A stretch of DNA of 20,973 bases from Bacteroidota bacterium. Its GTDB lineage: Bacteria; Bacteroidota; Bacteroidia; Bacteroidales; Bacteroidaceae. Positions 1 to 7,551 of the stretch are shown piece by piece (position 1 is the first letter of the stretch; each line of letters begins with the position of its first letter). Where the stretch lies: positions 1 through 20,973 of the forward strand of contig JAEXAJ010000215.1 in NCBI GenBank assembly GCA_023458215.1, given 5' to 3'. The notes beneath the pieces were generated by a model. It saw only the letters and a program-made list of their open reading frames with translations, was not told where the DNA came from and searched no databases. A program made the translations under genes and the position numbers.

Positions 1-38
1 AGACAGATGACGAATAATAAGAAGAACTTTTTTCTCAT
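1..38 (-). CDS. N-terminus of an exported protein (partial)
   Basis: Only the first 12 codons are inside the window. They read M-R-K-K-F-F-L-L-F-V-I-C, a basic start followed by a hydrophobic run, which is the beginning of a signal peptide or lipoprotein signal. The start codon is the ATG whose complement is at 36-38. A good Bacteroides -7 element (94-101) lies about 55 bases upstream, so this gene probably has its own promoter instead of depending only on readthrough from the ligase-like gene that ends at 183. The family cannot be told from so few residues. Confidence 0.55.
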   Translation of the reverse strand, partial: MRKKFFLLFVIC

Positions 39-93
39 ACCTTCTTCATCTTAAAATTAATCAATCAAAACAGTTTTTAATATTCAATCGCTA

Positions 94-101
94 CAAAAGT
101 A
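94..101 (-). promoter_or_regulatory. Bacteroides -7 promoter element (TACTTTTG)
   Basis: On the minus strand this octamer fits TAnnTTTG exactly and lies in the 144-base gap before the partial exported-protein gene at the left edge. A small perfect palindrome (seven-base arms, one-base centre) at 106-120 sits just upstream and could be an operator. No well-spaced TTTG -33 element is visible. Confidence 0.45.
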
Positions 102-182
102 GGGATCTTTTTCAAAAAGAAAAGGAACATTAAATAAAAAGTTTCATTTTGATTAAAAATTAAGCTAACAGCAAGAAATAAG

Positions 183-1934
183 CTACTCAATATACACTTT
201 CATTTTTCTTTTTATTCTTAACGTATAGCTATTCTCCAGTTTCAAAGGCATAGATAAAATTTCTTTTGCCACTTCCAATGCCTTGCTTTTATTTCCTAAG
301 GAAACATATAACTCCCAAAGATAATACTTAGGACGTATACGGGTTGGTATCATATAAGATGCCAAAACCAAATATTTCTTTGCCTCAGAATACGCCTTTT
401 GAGACATATAATATCTTCCAAGCATACAATACCCTTCACACGAAGGCTGTATATCCATTATCCTTTTATCTCTGCTTATTACAACGTCTGCTTGTCGCGA
501 CATCCACGTCATATAATAGTCATTAAAATTTATATTATATCTCATTCGACTATAATCAACTTCATTTATTTCAGCTTCTCTCTGATATAATACCGATAAG
601 GTGTTAGCCATTTTCTTTACGAAGATTCCATCTCTCAATGTTTGTACTCCTAAAGCAACTATTATTATCATAATCAGTGATAAAATCCAAGAAGGGAATG
701 AAATAAAGTAAATAACTTTGCTCTTAATACCTCCTAAAAGAAAACCATAAAACAACAACAAAGGGAAAACGCCCGTCGGATAAGAGAAAAAAGAAAAAAC
801 TGATAATGCCAATAATCCACTTTTCAAAATTTTGCTTTTTCTATTCTTACAACTACTACACAATGCTGAGCAGAAGAGTAATGCCACCAATAATAATCCT
901 AAAGCACCATATCTGACCACTACTCCTACAAATTCATTAAATGGATAAATTGTATTATCAGCCACCATCATGAATGGAGAACTTGGATTTTCTTTAAAAT
1001 AAGAAGCCTGATAAAGCATATATTCCCTTGAAAAAGAACTTGCTCCATGCCCTAACAAAGGTGCATCTACAACCATATCGGCGGAAACCCGCCATATCAA
1101 AAGCCTTGCTTCTGCCGAAGCCGGTCGATACTTGTATATGGCTATTCCGCCGGCAATAACCGATAGACACAGAAATATGGCAAAAATGGCTTTGTGTTTC
1201 CTGCAATATGCCGGCACTGAAGAACAAAAATAAAGCAAACTTCCTGCCCCTAAAATGAATGCTACCCACGCAGCTCGGGAATCGGCAAGAAACAAACCAT
1301 AAAGCTGTATAAAAATAGCAACCGCCAAAAAGAATACAGCTATCCGATTCCTTGCTTTTCTAACGTATTGCAACAAACCCAGCGACAGAATACAACATAT
1401 TGCAATATATCCACCTAACTGTCCCGGATTATCAAAAGAACCCGTAGCATCAAACAAAGTACTATTACCAGCTATCCACCCCTGCCTCTGGCAGAGAGCA
1501 AGTACAGATTGTACCGTGCCCGAAATACAGCAAGCATACAACAATAGACTTAAAGTAACTCTCCCACATCGCAACAACAGATATCCGGCAATAACGCTCC
1601 CCCAACTATATAACATATATCTATCCAGTTGCCATTTATCAACAATAGCAACATTAAAAACACAATAGCACAAAATAAGCACTGCAAACACATCAACAAT
1701 GCTTATTTTAGCCAATTGAAAAGGAACGATGCGATGCCTCAATATACTTTTAGCAAGCAAAACAAATGCTACCAACAACAGCAGCAGAAAAGTTCCACAG
1801 CTTGTTATCTCATTATCAAGTACAGTTGACACCCAACCATATGCCAAAGGAAGCATTATAGTAGAAATACCTACCAAGACTGATAAAACTCCTCTTAATA
1901 CCGGTATATTGCTATAACCAGACCTGCTTTCCAT
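183..1934 (-). CDS. O-antigen ligase/Wzy-like membrane protein with C-terminal TPR-like region
   Basis: A 583-residue polytopic membrane protein with about ten to twelve hydrophobic segments between residues 12 and 432. Features typical of the Wzy_C/O-antigen ligase family can be seen: G-S-F-D-N-P-G-Q-L-G-G-Y near 165-176, A-D-S-R-A-A-W at 217-223, and W-R...G-H-G-A-S-S-F around 281-301 leading into the large periplasmic loop. The soluble tail (about 440-583) has two TPR-like helix pairs (for example G-R-Y-Y-M-S-Q-K-A-Y-S-E-A near 506). The family joins lipid-linked glycans to lipid A, to protein or to a growing polymer at the periplasmic face of the inner membrane. No glycosyltransferase or flippase gene lies nearby, so the glycan and acceptor are unknown. 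The start overlaps the end of the transglutaminase-like gene by 23 bases, which suggests translational coupling. Family assignment is fairly sure; substrate is not. Confidence 0.8.
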   Translation of the reverse strand: MESRSGYSNIPVLRGVLSVLVGISTIMLPLAYGWVSTVLDNEITSCGTFLLLLLVAFVLLAKSILRHRIVPFQLAKISIVDVFAVLILCYCVFNVAIVDKWQLDRYMLYSWGSVIAGYLLLRCGRVTLSLLLYACCISGTVQSVLALCQRQGWIAGNSTLFDATGSFDNPGQLGGYIAICCILSLGLLQYVRKARNRIAVFFLAVAIFIQLYGLFLADSRAAWVAFILGAGSLLYFCSSVPAYCRKHKAIFAIFLCLSVIAGGIAIYKYRPASAEARLLIWRVSADMVVDAPLLGHGASSFSREYMLYQASYFKENPSSPFMMVADNTIYPFNEFVGVVVRYGALGLLLVALLFCSALCSSCKNRKSKILKSGLLALSVFSFFSYPTGVFPLLLFYGFLLGGIKSKVIYFISFPSWILSLIMIIIVALGVQTLRDGIFVKKMANTLSVLYQREAEINEVDYSRMRYNINFNDYYMTWMSRQADVVISRDKRIMDIQPSCEGYCMLGRYYMSQKAYSEAKKYLVLASYMIPTRIRPKYYLWELYVSLGNKSKALEVAKEILSMPLKLENSYTLRIKRKMKVYIE

Positions 1935-3828
1935 CCTCTATCATAAAAAATCTACAACTTTCAATGTCGTTCTCTGCATCCCTAAGATAGAATAATCCCT
2001 TATCGGGCACTTGATATTCCAGCAAATTCTTCACCGCCCTTTTTCTTTCGAATACCTTCCAATCCTCTCCTGTCCAGTAGTAAAGTTCATACATCCTCCC
2101 CTCAACAATACGGCAGTCTTCAATACGTGGGAAATAGCGTATCTCGCATATACTTTGCGGCGTTCCAAGGTCCAACCCGGTCCATGCATAATCTCCATCA
2201 CCTTGTGCCGCATCAAAATAGGTGTAAATATCTCCGTCAAATACCTTGTCGCAAGTCATGGGAGAATTATACCATGAACCCGGTGTTCCCATATTCCGCC
2301 CACTTAGTTTCTTTCCATTATCACCATAGAATTCAATCTCTGCCACATTACCGTTTCCTCCCTTCGGAGATACATATCTCACATACCGATAAGGATTCAT
2401 GTCCGGCACTCTCACTTTCTGATAAGCGACTTTCGGCATTTCCTCAATAGTATACAATAGTTTTTTATCGCTGAAATCGCTATTATTGGCCCCTTCAAAT
2501 ACTCCGGTCTGCATACGGAATAATAAGGATTGGTTTAAACCTATATCCTCGACAACAGCACTTTGCCGATTATCCATATCCGGTTCAAAAACGCATTGAT
2601 TTCCGTCATTGTCCAATCGGAAAGGATACCCTGCGGGAATCTGTTTCCCATCCTCATAGTACACCGGCAAATAAAGAATATTCTTGCCGATATTCTTAAA
2701 AATAATATGTCCGTCAACCACACTCCCCCGATCAACGATGCTTGATGCCTCTTTACCCATAGACAATAGATATACATATTCACTCTCTACTGAGGGGAAG
2801 GTAGCTGGCAAGCTTACACTAAAAGTACATCCTTCATACTCTCCTGACACATCCACCATATATTCGTTCTGAAGTTCCAACGGAATTTCCGTATCCACAG
2901 TTGCAATCACTTTACTTTGTTTGGCAAATGTAGTTCTGTACACTTTACTCTTCTTGAGCCTTGTACCAATGTGTATCTCTCCGGGATTACTTTCCGCTCC
3001 CATAAACGAAATATGCTTTCCCGCACTGTCACATACAGCATTCCAAGAATGTCCAAGATTACGATTAGGCCACTGTAATGTAAAATCACGAGTAACGGGA
3101 ATCCCCAATGCCCTCATCGTAAAAATAGCCAAAGCTCCCATTTCATCGCAAGTACCCCTAGGAGTACTTATCAACATCGAATAACTCATATCGGGAACAG
3201 AATAACTAACCCATGTAAAACGGGGAAGTTGCTGATTCACTCTACTACAAGCTTCTACTGCCGATATTTCAGGATGTTCCCTGAAATAATTATTCAAATC
3301 ACCAAAGCTTGTAAGTACCTTCTCCCGCCAATTTTCCAACGGCTCCCTTCCTACTCTGTATGGCAGTATCTCCTCACAAAACGTATCAAAAGGAATATAC
3401 TTTCCCCAAGGCTGCTCCTGCCATACCCGGAAAGCTGATTCAATATTGTCAATCAGATACTTGGCAGTGATATAATGTACATCCTCCTGAATCTTCATTT
3501 CACCCAACCCGTAAGCCTTTATAAGACTGTCCTTATCAGGAATATCATTCCAGCGGTACAATGCAGCCGCAATATCTTCCCAATGAGCATCATACGCTTC
3601 CGTACACTTTCCCGGCATATTACGTATCAAAAATTCAGCCGCACGAAGCTTCAAACTATCTTCGGTTTTCCTGCTATAATGCTCCAACACCTGCTCTAAT
3701 TGACCGCGGTTCTCTCCTGCCAAAGACAAAACATCCTCTATATCAAGCGAATAATGTTTTCCGGTACAAGAAAAGAGGAAGAAAATGATAAAATAGTACC
3801 ATATATGGTTTAAGCTTCTTTTCTTCAT
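1912..3828 (-). CDS. Transglutaminase-like lipoprotein with C-terminal discoidin-like domain
   Basis: A 638-residue protein with a lipoprotein signal (hydrophobic run ending L-F-S-C, Cys21). The transglutaminase-like core lies at about 195-285: Cys227 in R-G-T-C-D-E-M and His260 in G-H-S-W-N-A-V have the order and spacing of the catalytic Cys and His; the third residue may be Glu279 or a nearby acid. A beta-rich region (about 320-460) follows. Residues 475-600 resemble a coagulation factor 5/8 (discoidin) domain, with V-F-D-G-D near 529-533 and W-T-G-L-D-L-G at 549-555. Such proteins are usually exported and act as cysteine proteases, amidases or cross-linkers on peptide or glycopeptide substrates; the discoidin part would bind carbohydrate. 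The start overlaps the end of the preceding 242-residue lipoprotein gene by four bases (ATGA type), so the two are probably translated together. Substrate unknown. Confidence 0.82.
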   Translation of the reverse strand: MKKRSLNHIWYYFIIFFLFSCTGKHYSLDIEDVLSLAGENRGQLEQVLEHYSRKTEDSLKLRAAEFLIRNMPGKCTEAYDAHWEDIAAALYRWNDIPDKDSLIKAYGLGEMKIQEDVHYITAKYLIDNIESAFRVWQEQPWGKYIPFDTFCEEILPYRVGREPLENWREKVLTSFGDLNNYFREHPEISAVEACSRVNQQLPRFTWVSYSVPDMSYSMLISTPRGTCDEMGALAIFTMRALGIPVTRDFTLQWPNRNLGHSWNAVCDSAGKHISFMGAESNPGEIHIGTRLKKSKVYRTTFAKQSKVIATVDTEIPLELQNEYMVDVSGEYEGCTFSVSLPATFPSVESEYVYLLSMGKEASSIVDRGSVVDGHIIFKNIGKNILYLPVYYEDGKQIPAGYPFRLDNDGNQCVFEPDMDNRQSAVVEDIGLNQSLLFRMQTGVFEGANNSDFSDKKLLYTIEEMPKVAYQKVRVPDMNPYRYVRYVSPKGGNGNVAEIEFYGDNGKKLSGRNMGTPGSWYNSPMTCDKVFDGDIYTYFDAAQGDGDYAWTGLDLGTPQSICEIRYFPRIEDCRIVEGRMYELYYWTGEDWKVFERKRAVKNLLEYQVPDKGLFYLRDAENDIESCRFFMIEDGKQVWL

Positions 3829-4553
3829 CCTTCATCCTCCTCTTCAACGGGTATAACAAATGTTCCTGCAGGAATATGCTGCGTAACACTCTTCATGCCA
3901 AGATAGTGTCGTATTTCTTTCAACGTATCGTCCCAGCCAAACCAGGTAATAGAAGGTAAGTCATAAATAGATATCTTATGATACATATTCCCATCCTTAT
4001 AACACTGTAGCTCAATGCCATAATTTGTCATAACAGTAGCGAAAAGAAGAAAACCACTGAAACGTGTCATAGGATCTGCACAATAAACCATTTCCCCCAC
4101 TTTAGAACGATTCATCGTCGCATGTTCTTCATCGGGAATTACAGTAACAATATAACAACTGAAGTAACCCGACTCTTCTCCCTGTACAACTATCAGACGT
4201 TGGAAAAGGGCTGTAGTATAAGTATCTTCTGTAGAAATCAATCCGTCAGCACCTCTCTTATAGAACTCTGCATCATAGGTCGCTTCTGTTTCCAAATCCA
4301 CATTCACACAAAGCGTTCCGAATTGAGAAAAAATTTTCAAATCCTTATCCCATTTGGCAGCTATAGCACCAGGATGCATGCCTTGCAGTTCATACTCTAC
4401 TGGTATAGATGTATACTCTTCAAAATAGGCACGAGCTTCCTGCACAAAAGGATGAGAAGATATTTCTTCCGGATTATAGTCATAACCGTTCTCAAATGTA
4501 CTGCACGAATAGAGTAACGGCAGTAATAACAAAAATCTCTTGTATTGCTTCAT
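3825..4553 (-). CDS. Lipoprotein, stand-alone copy of the N-terminal module of the peptidase lipoprotein
   Basis: A 242-residue protein with a lipobox ending L-Y-S-C (Cys17). Residues about 32-195 align throughout with residues 38-200 of the 502-residue lipoprotein at 5534-7042. Shared landmarks are S-S-H-P-F-V-Q-E-x-R-A-Y-F-E, G-M-H-P-G-x-I-A, S-C-Y-I-x-T-x-I-P-D-x-E-H-A-T and T-N-Y-x-I. The protein ends in an acidic tail just where the relative continues into its proline-rich linker and peptidase-like domain, so it is an N-terminal module without an effector. I know of no function for this module; lipoproteins starting this way seem to be a recurrent Bacteroides family. It may be a partner, decoy or subunit of the longer relative, or a product of recombination within the locus. 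Confidence 0.8.
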   Translation of the reverse strand: MKQYKRFLLLLPLLYSCSTFENGYDYNPEEISSHPFVQEARAYFEEYTSIPVEYELQGMHPGAIAAKWDKDLKIFSQFGTLCVNVDLETEATYDAEFYKRGADGLISTEDTYTTALFQRLIVVQGEESGYFSCYIVTVIPDEEHATMNRSKVGEMVYCADPMTRFSGFLLFATVMTNYGIELQCYKDGNMYHKISIYDLPSITWFGWDDTLKEIRHYLGMKSVTQHIPAGTFVIPVEEEDEG

Positions 4554-4594
4554 AAGTACTAAATCTAAAATGTAAAACTATTGAATACCTTCTA

Positions 4595-5050
4595 CTAAAA
4601 GAAGAAAGTAAAAGTCCTATCATACATATATGAGAAACTTGTATTAGAAGCGGAATATTTCAAAATACAAAAAAACTCAACAGACTTTATTTCAGATGCT
4701 CTTTTGTAACTTGCACGAATGGCCCCAACTGGATATTTAAATACTAGATTTTCGTTTGGCCCTATATCGACCCATTTTTTATACTCATTTGGAGGCGTAA
4801 AAATATACACACCATGATATATAACATTTTTATATCTATCCAAAAAACTCATGTGAAGACATCCCGCATCACCTCCACCGTCATAATTACGCATCCGTAT
4901 TGACTTATTGGTTGTGTTTTTTAGAACTGCACATAACTGCATACTTCTACCATTTCCTTCAGTATATAAGTCAATTTGCAAATCTTGAGCAGAAAGCAAC
5001 AAAGGTATTAGCAAAAAGAAAACACTATATAAATATCCATATTTCCACAT
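4595..5050 (-). CDS. Small secreted Ig-like-fold protein, paralogue of its neighbour
   Basis: A 151-residue protein with a classical signal peptide (likely cleavage after L-L-S-A near residue 21). The mature part is beta-strand-rich and aligns with the 146-residue product just upstream: V-L-K-N-T-T-N near 42-48 against V-L-T-N-T-S-N, R-N-Y-D-G-G-G at 54-60 against R-N-D-D-G-T-G, and I-G-P-N-E-N-L-V-F-K-Y at 96-106 against I-A-P-R-N-S-M-T-F-K-Y. The pattern suggests a small immunoglobulin-like domain. No known family is recognised. The gene is strikingly AT-rich and lies 36 bases after its paralogue. Position beside a putative exported metallopeptidase makes an inhibitor or partner role possible, but this is inference. 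Confidence 0.72.
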   Translation of the reverse strand: MWKYGYLYSVFFLLIPLLLSAQDLQIDLYTEGNGRSMQLCAVLKNTTNKSIRMRNYDGGGDAGCLHMSFLDRYKNVIYHGVYIFTPPNEYKKWVDIGPNENLVFKYPVGAIRASYKRASEIKSVEFFCILKYSASNTSFSYMYDRTFTFFF

Positions 5051-5086
5051 AATCTTATTGTTCTTAATTTCCTAAACATTGACTCA

Positions 5087-5527
5087 CTAGTTAATTGAAA
5101 TAGTAGTAAGATTTTTATATGGTTTTTGTGCTTTCCCTAAGACAAAATATCTTATAAAACAATCAATTTTTACAGCTGTTGCCCCTTTCGAATCAAGCAT
5201 ATCTCCAAACCTATACTTAAATGTCATACTATTGCGTGGTGCTATTTGTACAATACGCTTTGTTTCAAATGGAGCATTAAAATTACGCTCAAAATGATCA
5301 ATCTCATTCCAAGAACTATTAACAAAAACAAACAGCAACAAACTACCTTGTCCTGTACCATCATCATTACGAATTGACAGCATATTATTACTGGTATTCG
5401 TAAGTACTACTGTCAAAGTCTTGTCAGCCCCACTTCCACTAAATGAATACCTTACATTTAGGGGTTCTTCAGCTAAACTAGACAAAGACATTAATATAAA
5501 TATAAAGCTAAAAATAAATGTTTTCAT
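5087..5527 (-). CDS. Small secreted Ig-like-fold protein, first of a tandem pair
   Basis: A 146-residue protein with a signal peptide (K-T-F-I-F-S-F near the start, likely cleavage after S-S-L-A at residue 19). The remainder is short beta-strand-like blocks: V-V-L-T-N-T-S-N at 40-47, S-I-R-N-D-D-G-T-G at 51-59, and I-A-P-R-N-S-M-T-F-K-Y at 95-105. These blocks recur in the next gene, so the two are tandem paralogues that have diverged well beyond recent duplication. It starts only six bases after the peptidase lipoprotein gene ends, so the two are almost certainly cotranscribed and probably coupled in translation. Unknown function; possible cognate inhibitor or accessory of the peptidase lipoprotein. 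Confidence 0.72.
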   Translation of the reverse strand: MKTFIFSFIFILMSLSSLAEEPLNVRYSFSGSGADKTLTVVLTNTSNNMLSIRNDDGTGQGSLLLFVFVNSSWNEIDHFERNFNAPFETKRIVQIAPRNSMTFKYRFGDMLDSKGATAVKIDCFIRYFVLGKAQKPYKNLTTISIN

Positions 5528-5533
5528 ATGTAT

Positions 5534-7042
5534 CTAATAATTATTTTTTTTTGCAATCTCTCTTTTTTGTCTATAGAGCCACAACTTAAAGGCCCGCTCA
5601 CGTTTATAGGTTTCAGATTCTCCCATATTTTGTTTAATTTCTGCTTCATAAGTATTAATCTCGTTTTCATACCATTGAACGGTATGCACTTGATATACTG
5701 TCATATAGTCATTAAATGCAATTTCCTTATCTGACTCTTCTTTTAATAATTCATTCCTCACATAATTTTCCAAATCTTTTGTTATGCCAGATAAATAAAC
5801 TGGTTCTGATAAATGTCTCAAATCTGCATAAGTTGTTCTATCATTATTAAGATGAAACATTTCATGCCAAACAATTGCTAATCTATCGTTTTTTGTAAGA
5901 GAACTTGTATTTACAAAAGAAATAGATATCCCAAGTATCCGTCCATCCTTTTTAGCATAAGCGTAAAAATTCCCAGAAACCAGTTTAATTTCAACAGTAG
6001 ACAAATCAACTCCCATTTTAAGTAATATCGGATATAATTCCGCTATAATAACATTTATTTGTGCAGCTAATTGAACCTGTAATGGATCATTAGAGTTATG
6101 TTTAACTTTAGGTATCTTGTTCTGATTAATGCCACTACTTCCTCCACTATTGCCTCCTCCACTTGATGTTGGTGGCGGTGGTATAATCGGTGGATTAGTA
6201 ACCGGTGGAAGGGGTGGCAATGGTGGTGGTAGCGGAGATGGCAAAGATGGCGGGGGCGGAGGAGGTGGAGGCGGAGGTGTAGGTTTATTACCAGTTACCA
6301 CTACTTCCGGCAACATATAGCCTCCTTCTCCCATTTCTCCATTTCTAGTCATTACCCGCACACTTCTCTGAATATTCTTTGCATTGATAAGCCGAATCAT
6401 GGCCTCATAATCATCACTAACATCAGCACTAACATAAAACAAAGAAACTTCCTCACACAACATTCCTTCCTTATAACGTTCCACCGCTATCGTATAATTC
6501 GTTGTCACGGTGGAATAGATTACAGTACCACTAAACTTGCTATTCGTATCCCCTCCATAAAACATATTCGCAATAAGAGAACTGTTTCTGGTAGCATGTT
6601 CCGCATCAGGTATTATTGTTGCAATATAGCAACTAAATGCATCCTTCTCCAAAGATTTTACCACAATTAACTTTTGAAGAATGGCAGTGTAGTAAGTATC
6701 CGTAGAAGAAACTCCACTAGAATCGTTTCTCATATAAAACGAACCCTCGTAGGACGCTTCCGTCCATAGAGGTACATCTACACTCATTGTACCAGACTGT
6801 GTAAAGATCTTCGCTTTCTCCCAATCAGGAGCTATCAGCCCTGGATGCATTCCCCAAGTCTCAAACTCCATTTCCATAGAAATATAGTCCTCAAAGTAGG
6901 CACGCGTTTCCTGCACAAAAGGATGAGAACTCATATTCCCGGAGTCATTTTCAAAAGTACTGTCATCCTGCTCACACGAATAGAACAGCAGTACCGCAAG
7001 TCCCAATAAAGGCCAAAGTTTTCTGCAATACTTCATCAGCAT
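5534..7042 (-). CDS. Modular lipoprotein with proline-rich linker and C-terminal HExxH metallopeptidase-like domain
   Basis: A 502-residue protein in three parts. After a lipobox (F-Y-S-C, Cys23), residues 38-200 form the module shared with the 242-residue lipoprotein downstream. Residues 244-251 read L-P-E-V-V-V-T-G, a junction like the TonB-box stretch of outer-membrane receptors, followed by a linker rich in proline (255-292) and then Gly/Ser (293-304). The C-terminal part (about 310-502) contains V-W-H-E-M-F-H-L, with the zinc-metallopeptidase signature HExxH at 393-397; a third metal ligand is not obvious, though His410 and several downstream Glu residues are candidates. The tail is long, helical and charged. 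A shared lipoprotein head, a flexible linker and a catalytic tail is the layout of polymorphic effectors, but a housekeeping surface protease is also possible. It is followed after six bases by the small secreted pair. Confidence 0.75.
   Translation of the reverse strand: MLMKYCRKLWPLLGLAVLLFYSCEQDDSTFENDSGNMSSHPFVQETRAYFEDYISMEMEFETWGMHPGLIAPDWEKAKIFTQSGTMSVDVPLWTEASYEGSFYMRNDSSGVSSTDTYYTAILQKLIVVKSLEKDAFSCYIATIIPDAEHATRNSSLIANMFYGGDTNSKFSGTVIYSTVTTNYTIAVERYKEGMLCEEVSLFYVSADVSDDYEAMIRLINAKNIQRSVRVMTRNGEMGEGGYMLPEVVVTGNKPTPPPPPPPPPPSLPSPLPPPLPPLPPVTNPPIIPPPPTSSGGGNSGGSSGINQNKIPKVKHNSNDPLQVQLAAQINVIIAELYPILLKMGVDLSTVEIKLVSGNFYAYAKKDGRILGISISFVNTSSLTKNDRLAIVWHEMFHLNNDRTTYADLRHLSEPVYLSGITKDLENYVRNELLKEESDKEIAFNDYMTVYQVHTVQWYENEINTYEAEIKQNMGESETYKRERAFKLWLYRQKREIAKKNNY
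6249..6283. repeat. CCN-type proline codon run (G-rich on the plus strand)
   Basis: The polyproline linker of the 502-residue lipoprotein is encoded by nearly uninterrupted CCN codons. On the plus strand this gives many closely spaced GG and one GGGGG tract. Such simple sequence is prone to replication slippage in units of three, which would vary linker length without breaking the frame, and could form a weak G-quadruplex. Confidence 0.5.
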
Positions 7043-7071
7043 TAAATTTAAAGGATTAATAAAAGTAAGAA

Positions 7072-7443
7072 TTACAAAACTTCAACAACATAGTCTCCAC
7101 CTATAGCGATCAAAGGAATAATCAAGGCAGTCCCGCTAAAAACATCAGAGTAAATTATTTCGCCGGAAGATGTATCTATTACTTGCAGATATTTGTTTGC
7201 AATGGGGGTACCAAAACAAATATAAAGTATCCCCTCTTCCACATAACCGGGAATCATAGAAGGAAGTGAACGAGTGACACTTTCCCTACGCAACAATTGG
7301 ATATTAACCGGCTTTTTTATTTTCTTTCCCGAATCAGACATTATGGCTTTGTTGACAACCAAAGGAAGATAGGAATCAAAGGCAGGTTGAAATAAGAATA
7401 AACCGCCCAACAGGATAAAAGTAAATGTTTTCATGTTTTCCAC
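7072..7443 (-). CDS. DUF3244-type small secreted protein
   Basis: A 123-residue protein with an N-terminal hydrophobic signal; the real start may be the second Met (residue 4, at 7434), since M-K-T-F-T-F-I-L-L is the usual form. The C-terminal half (about residues 67-123) fits DUF3244, a small beta-sandwich domain common in Bacteroides secreted proteins: G-I-L-Y-I-C-F near 71, then Q-V-I-D-T-S-S-G-E-I-I-Y and G-G-D-Y-V-V-E-V at the end, the order seen in the Por-secretion-like beta domains. Such proteins often follow TPR-HTH regulator genes, as here. It is the first gene after the regulator, with a candidate promoter in the 108-base gap, so it probably heads the cassette. No biochemical function is known to me. 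Confidence 0.7.
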   Translation of the reverse strand: MENMKTFTFILLGGLFLFQPAFDSYLPLVVNKAIMSDSGKKIKKPVNIQLLRRESVTRSLPSMIPGYVEEGILYICFGTPIANKYLQVIDTSSGEIIYSDVFSGTALIIPLIAIGGDYVVEVL

Positions 7444-7466
7444 ATATTAAGTGACTAGATATGTGG

Positions 7467-7474
7467 CAAAATTA
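7467..7474 (-). promoter_or_regulatory. Candidate -7 element (TAATTTTG) for the envelope cassette
   Basis: The minus strand reads TAnnTTTG here, 23 bases before the DUF3244 start codon and inside the 108-base gap after the regulator gene. The expected TTTG about 20 bases further up is not in place; a T-rich stretch is there instead. This would fit an activated promoter, but support is limited to the octamer and its position. Confidence 0.4.
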
Positions 7475-7551
7475 TCGATAACAAAGCAAAAAAAGGCTAT
7501 AAGAATGGTAACACTTCTATTTCACAAATACATGATTACCAAATATTTATA

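Noticed and set aside
5544..5552. Run of nine T (A on the coding strand) as a phase-variation switch in the peptidase lipoprotein
   Set aside because: It falls in the last few codons, so slippage would change only the extreme C-terminus.
6129..6320. Plus-strand Gly-rich open frame
   Set aside because: It is the complement of the polyproline linker of the 502-residue lipoprotein, which has a lipobox, a homologue and operon context.
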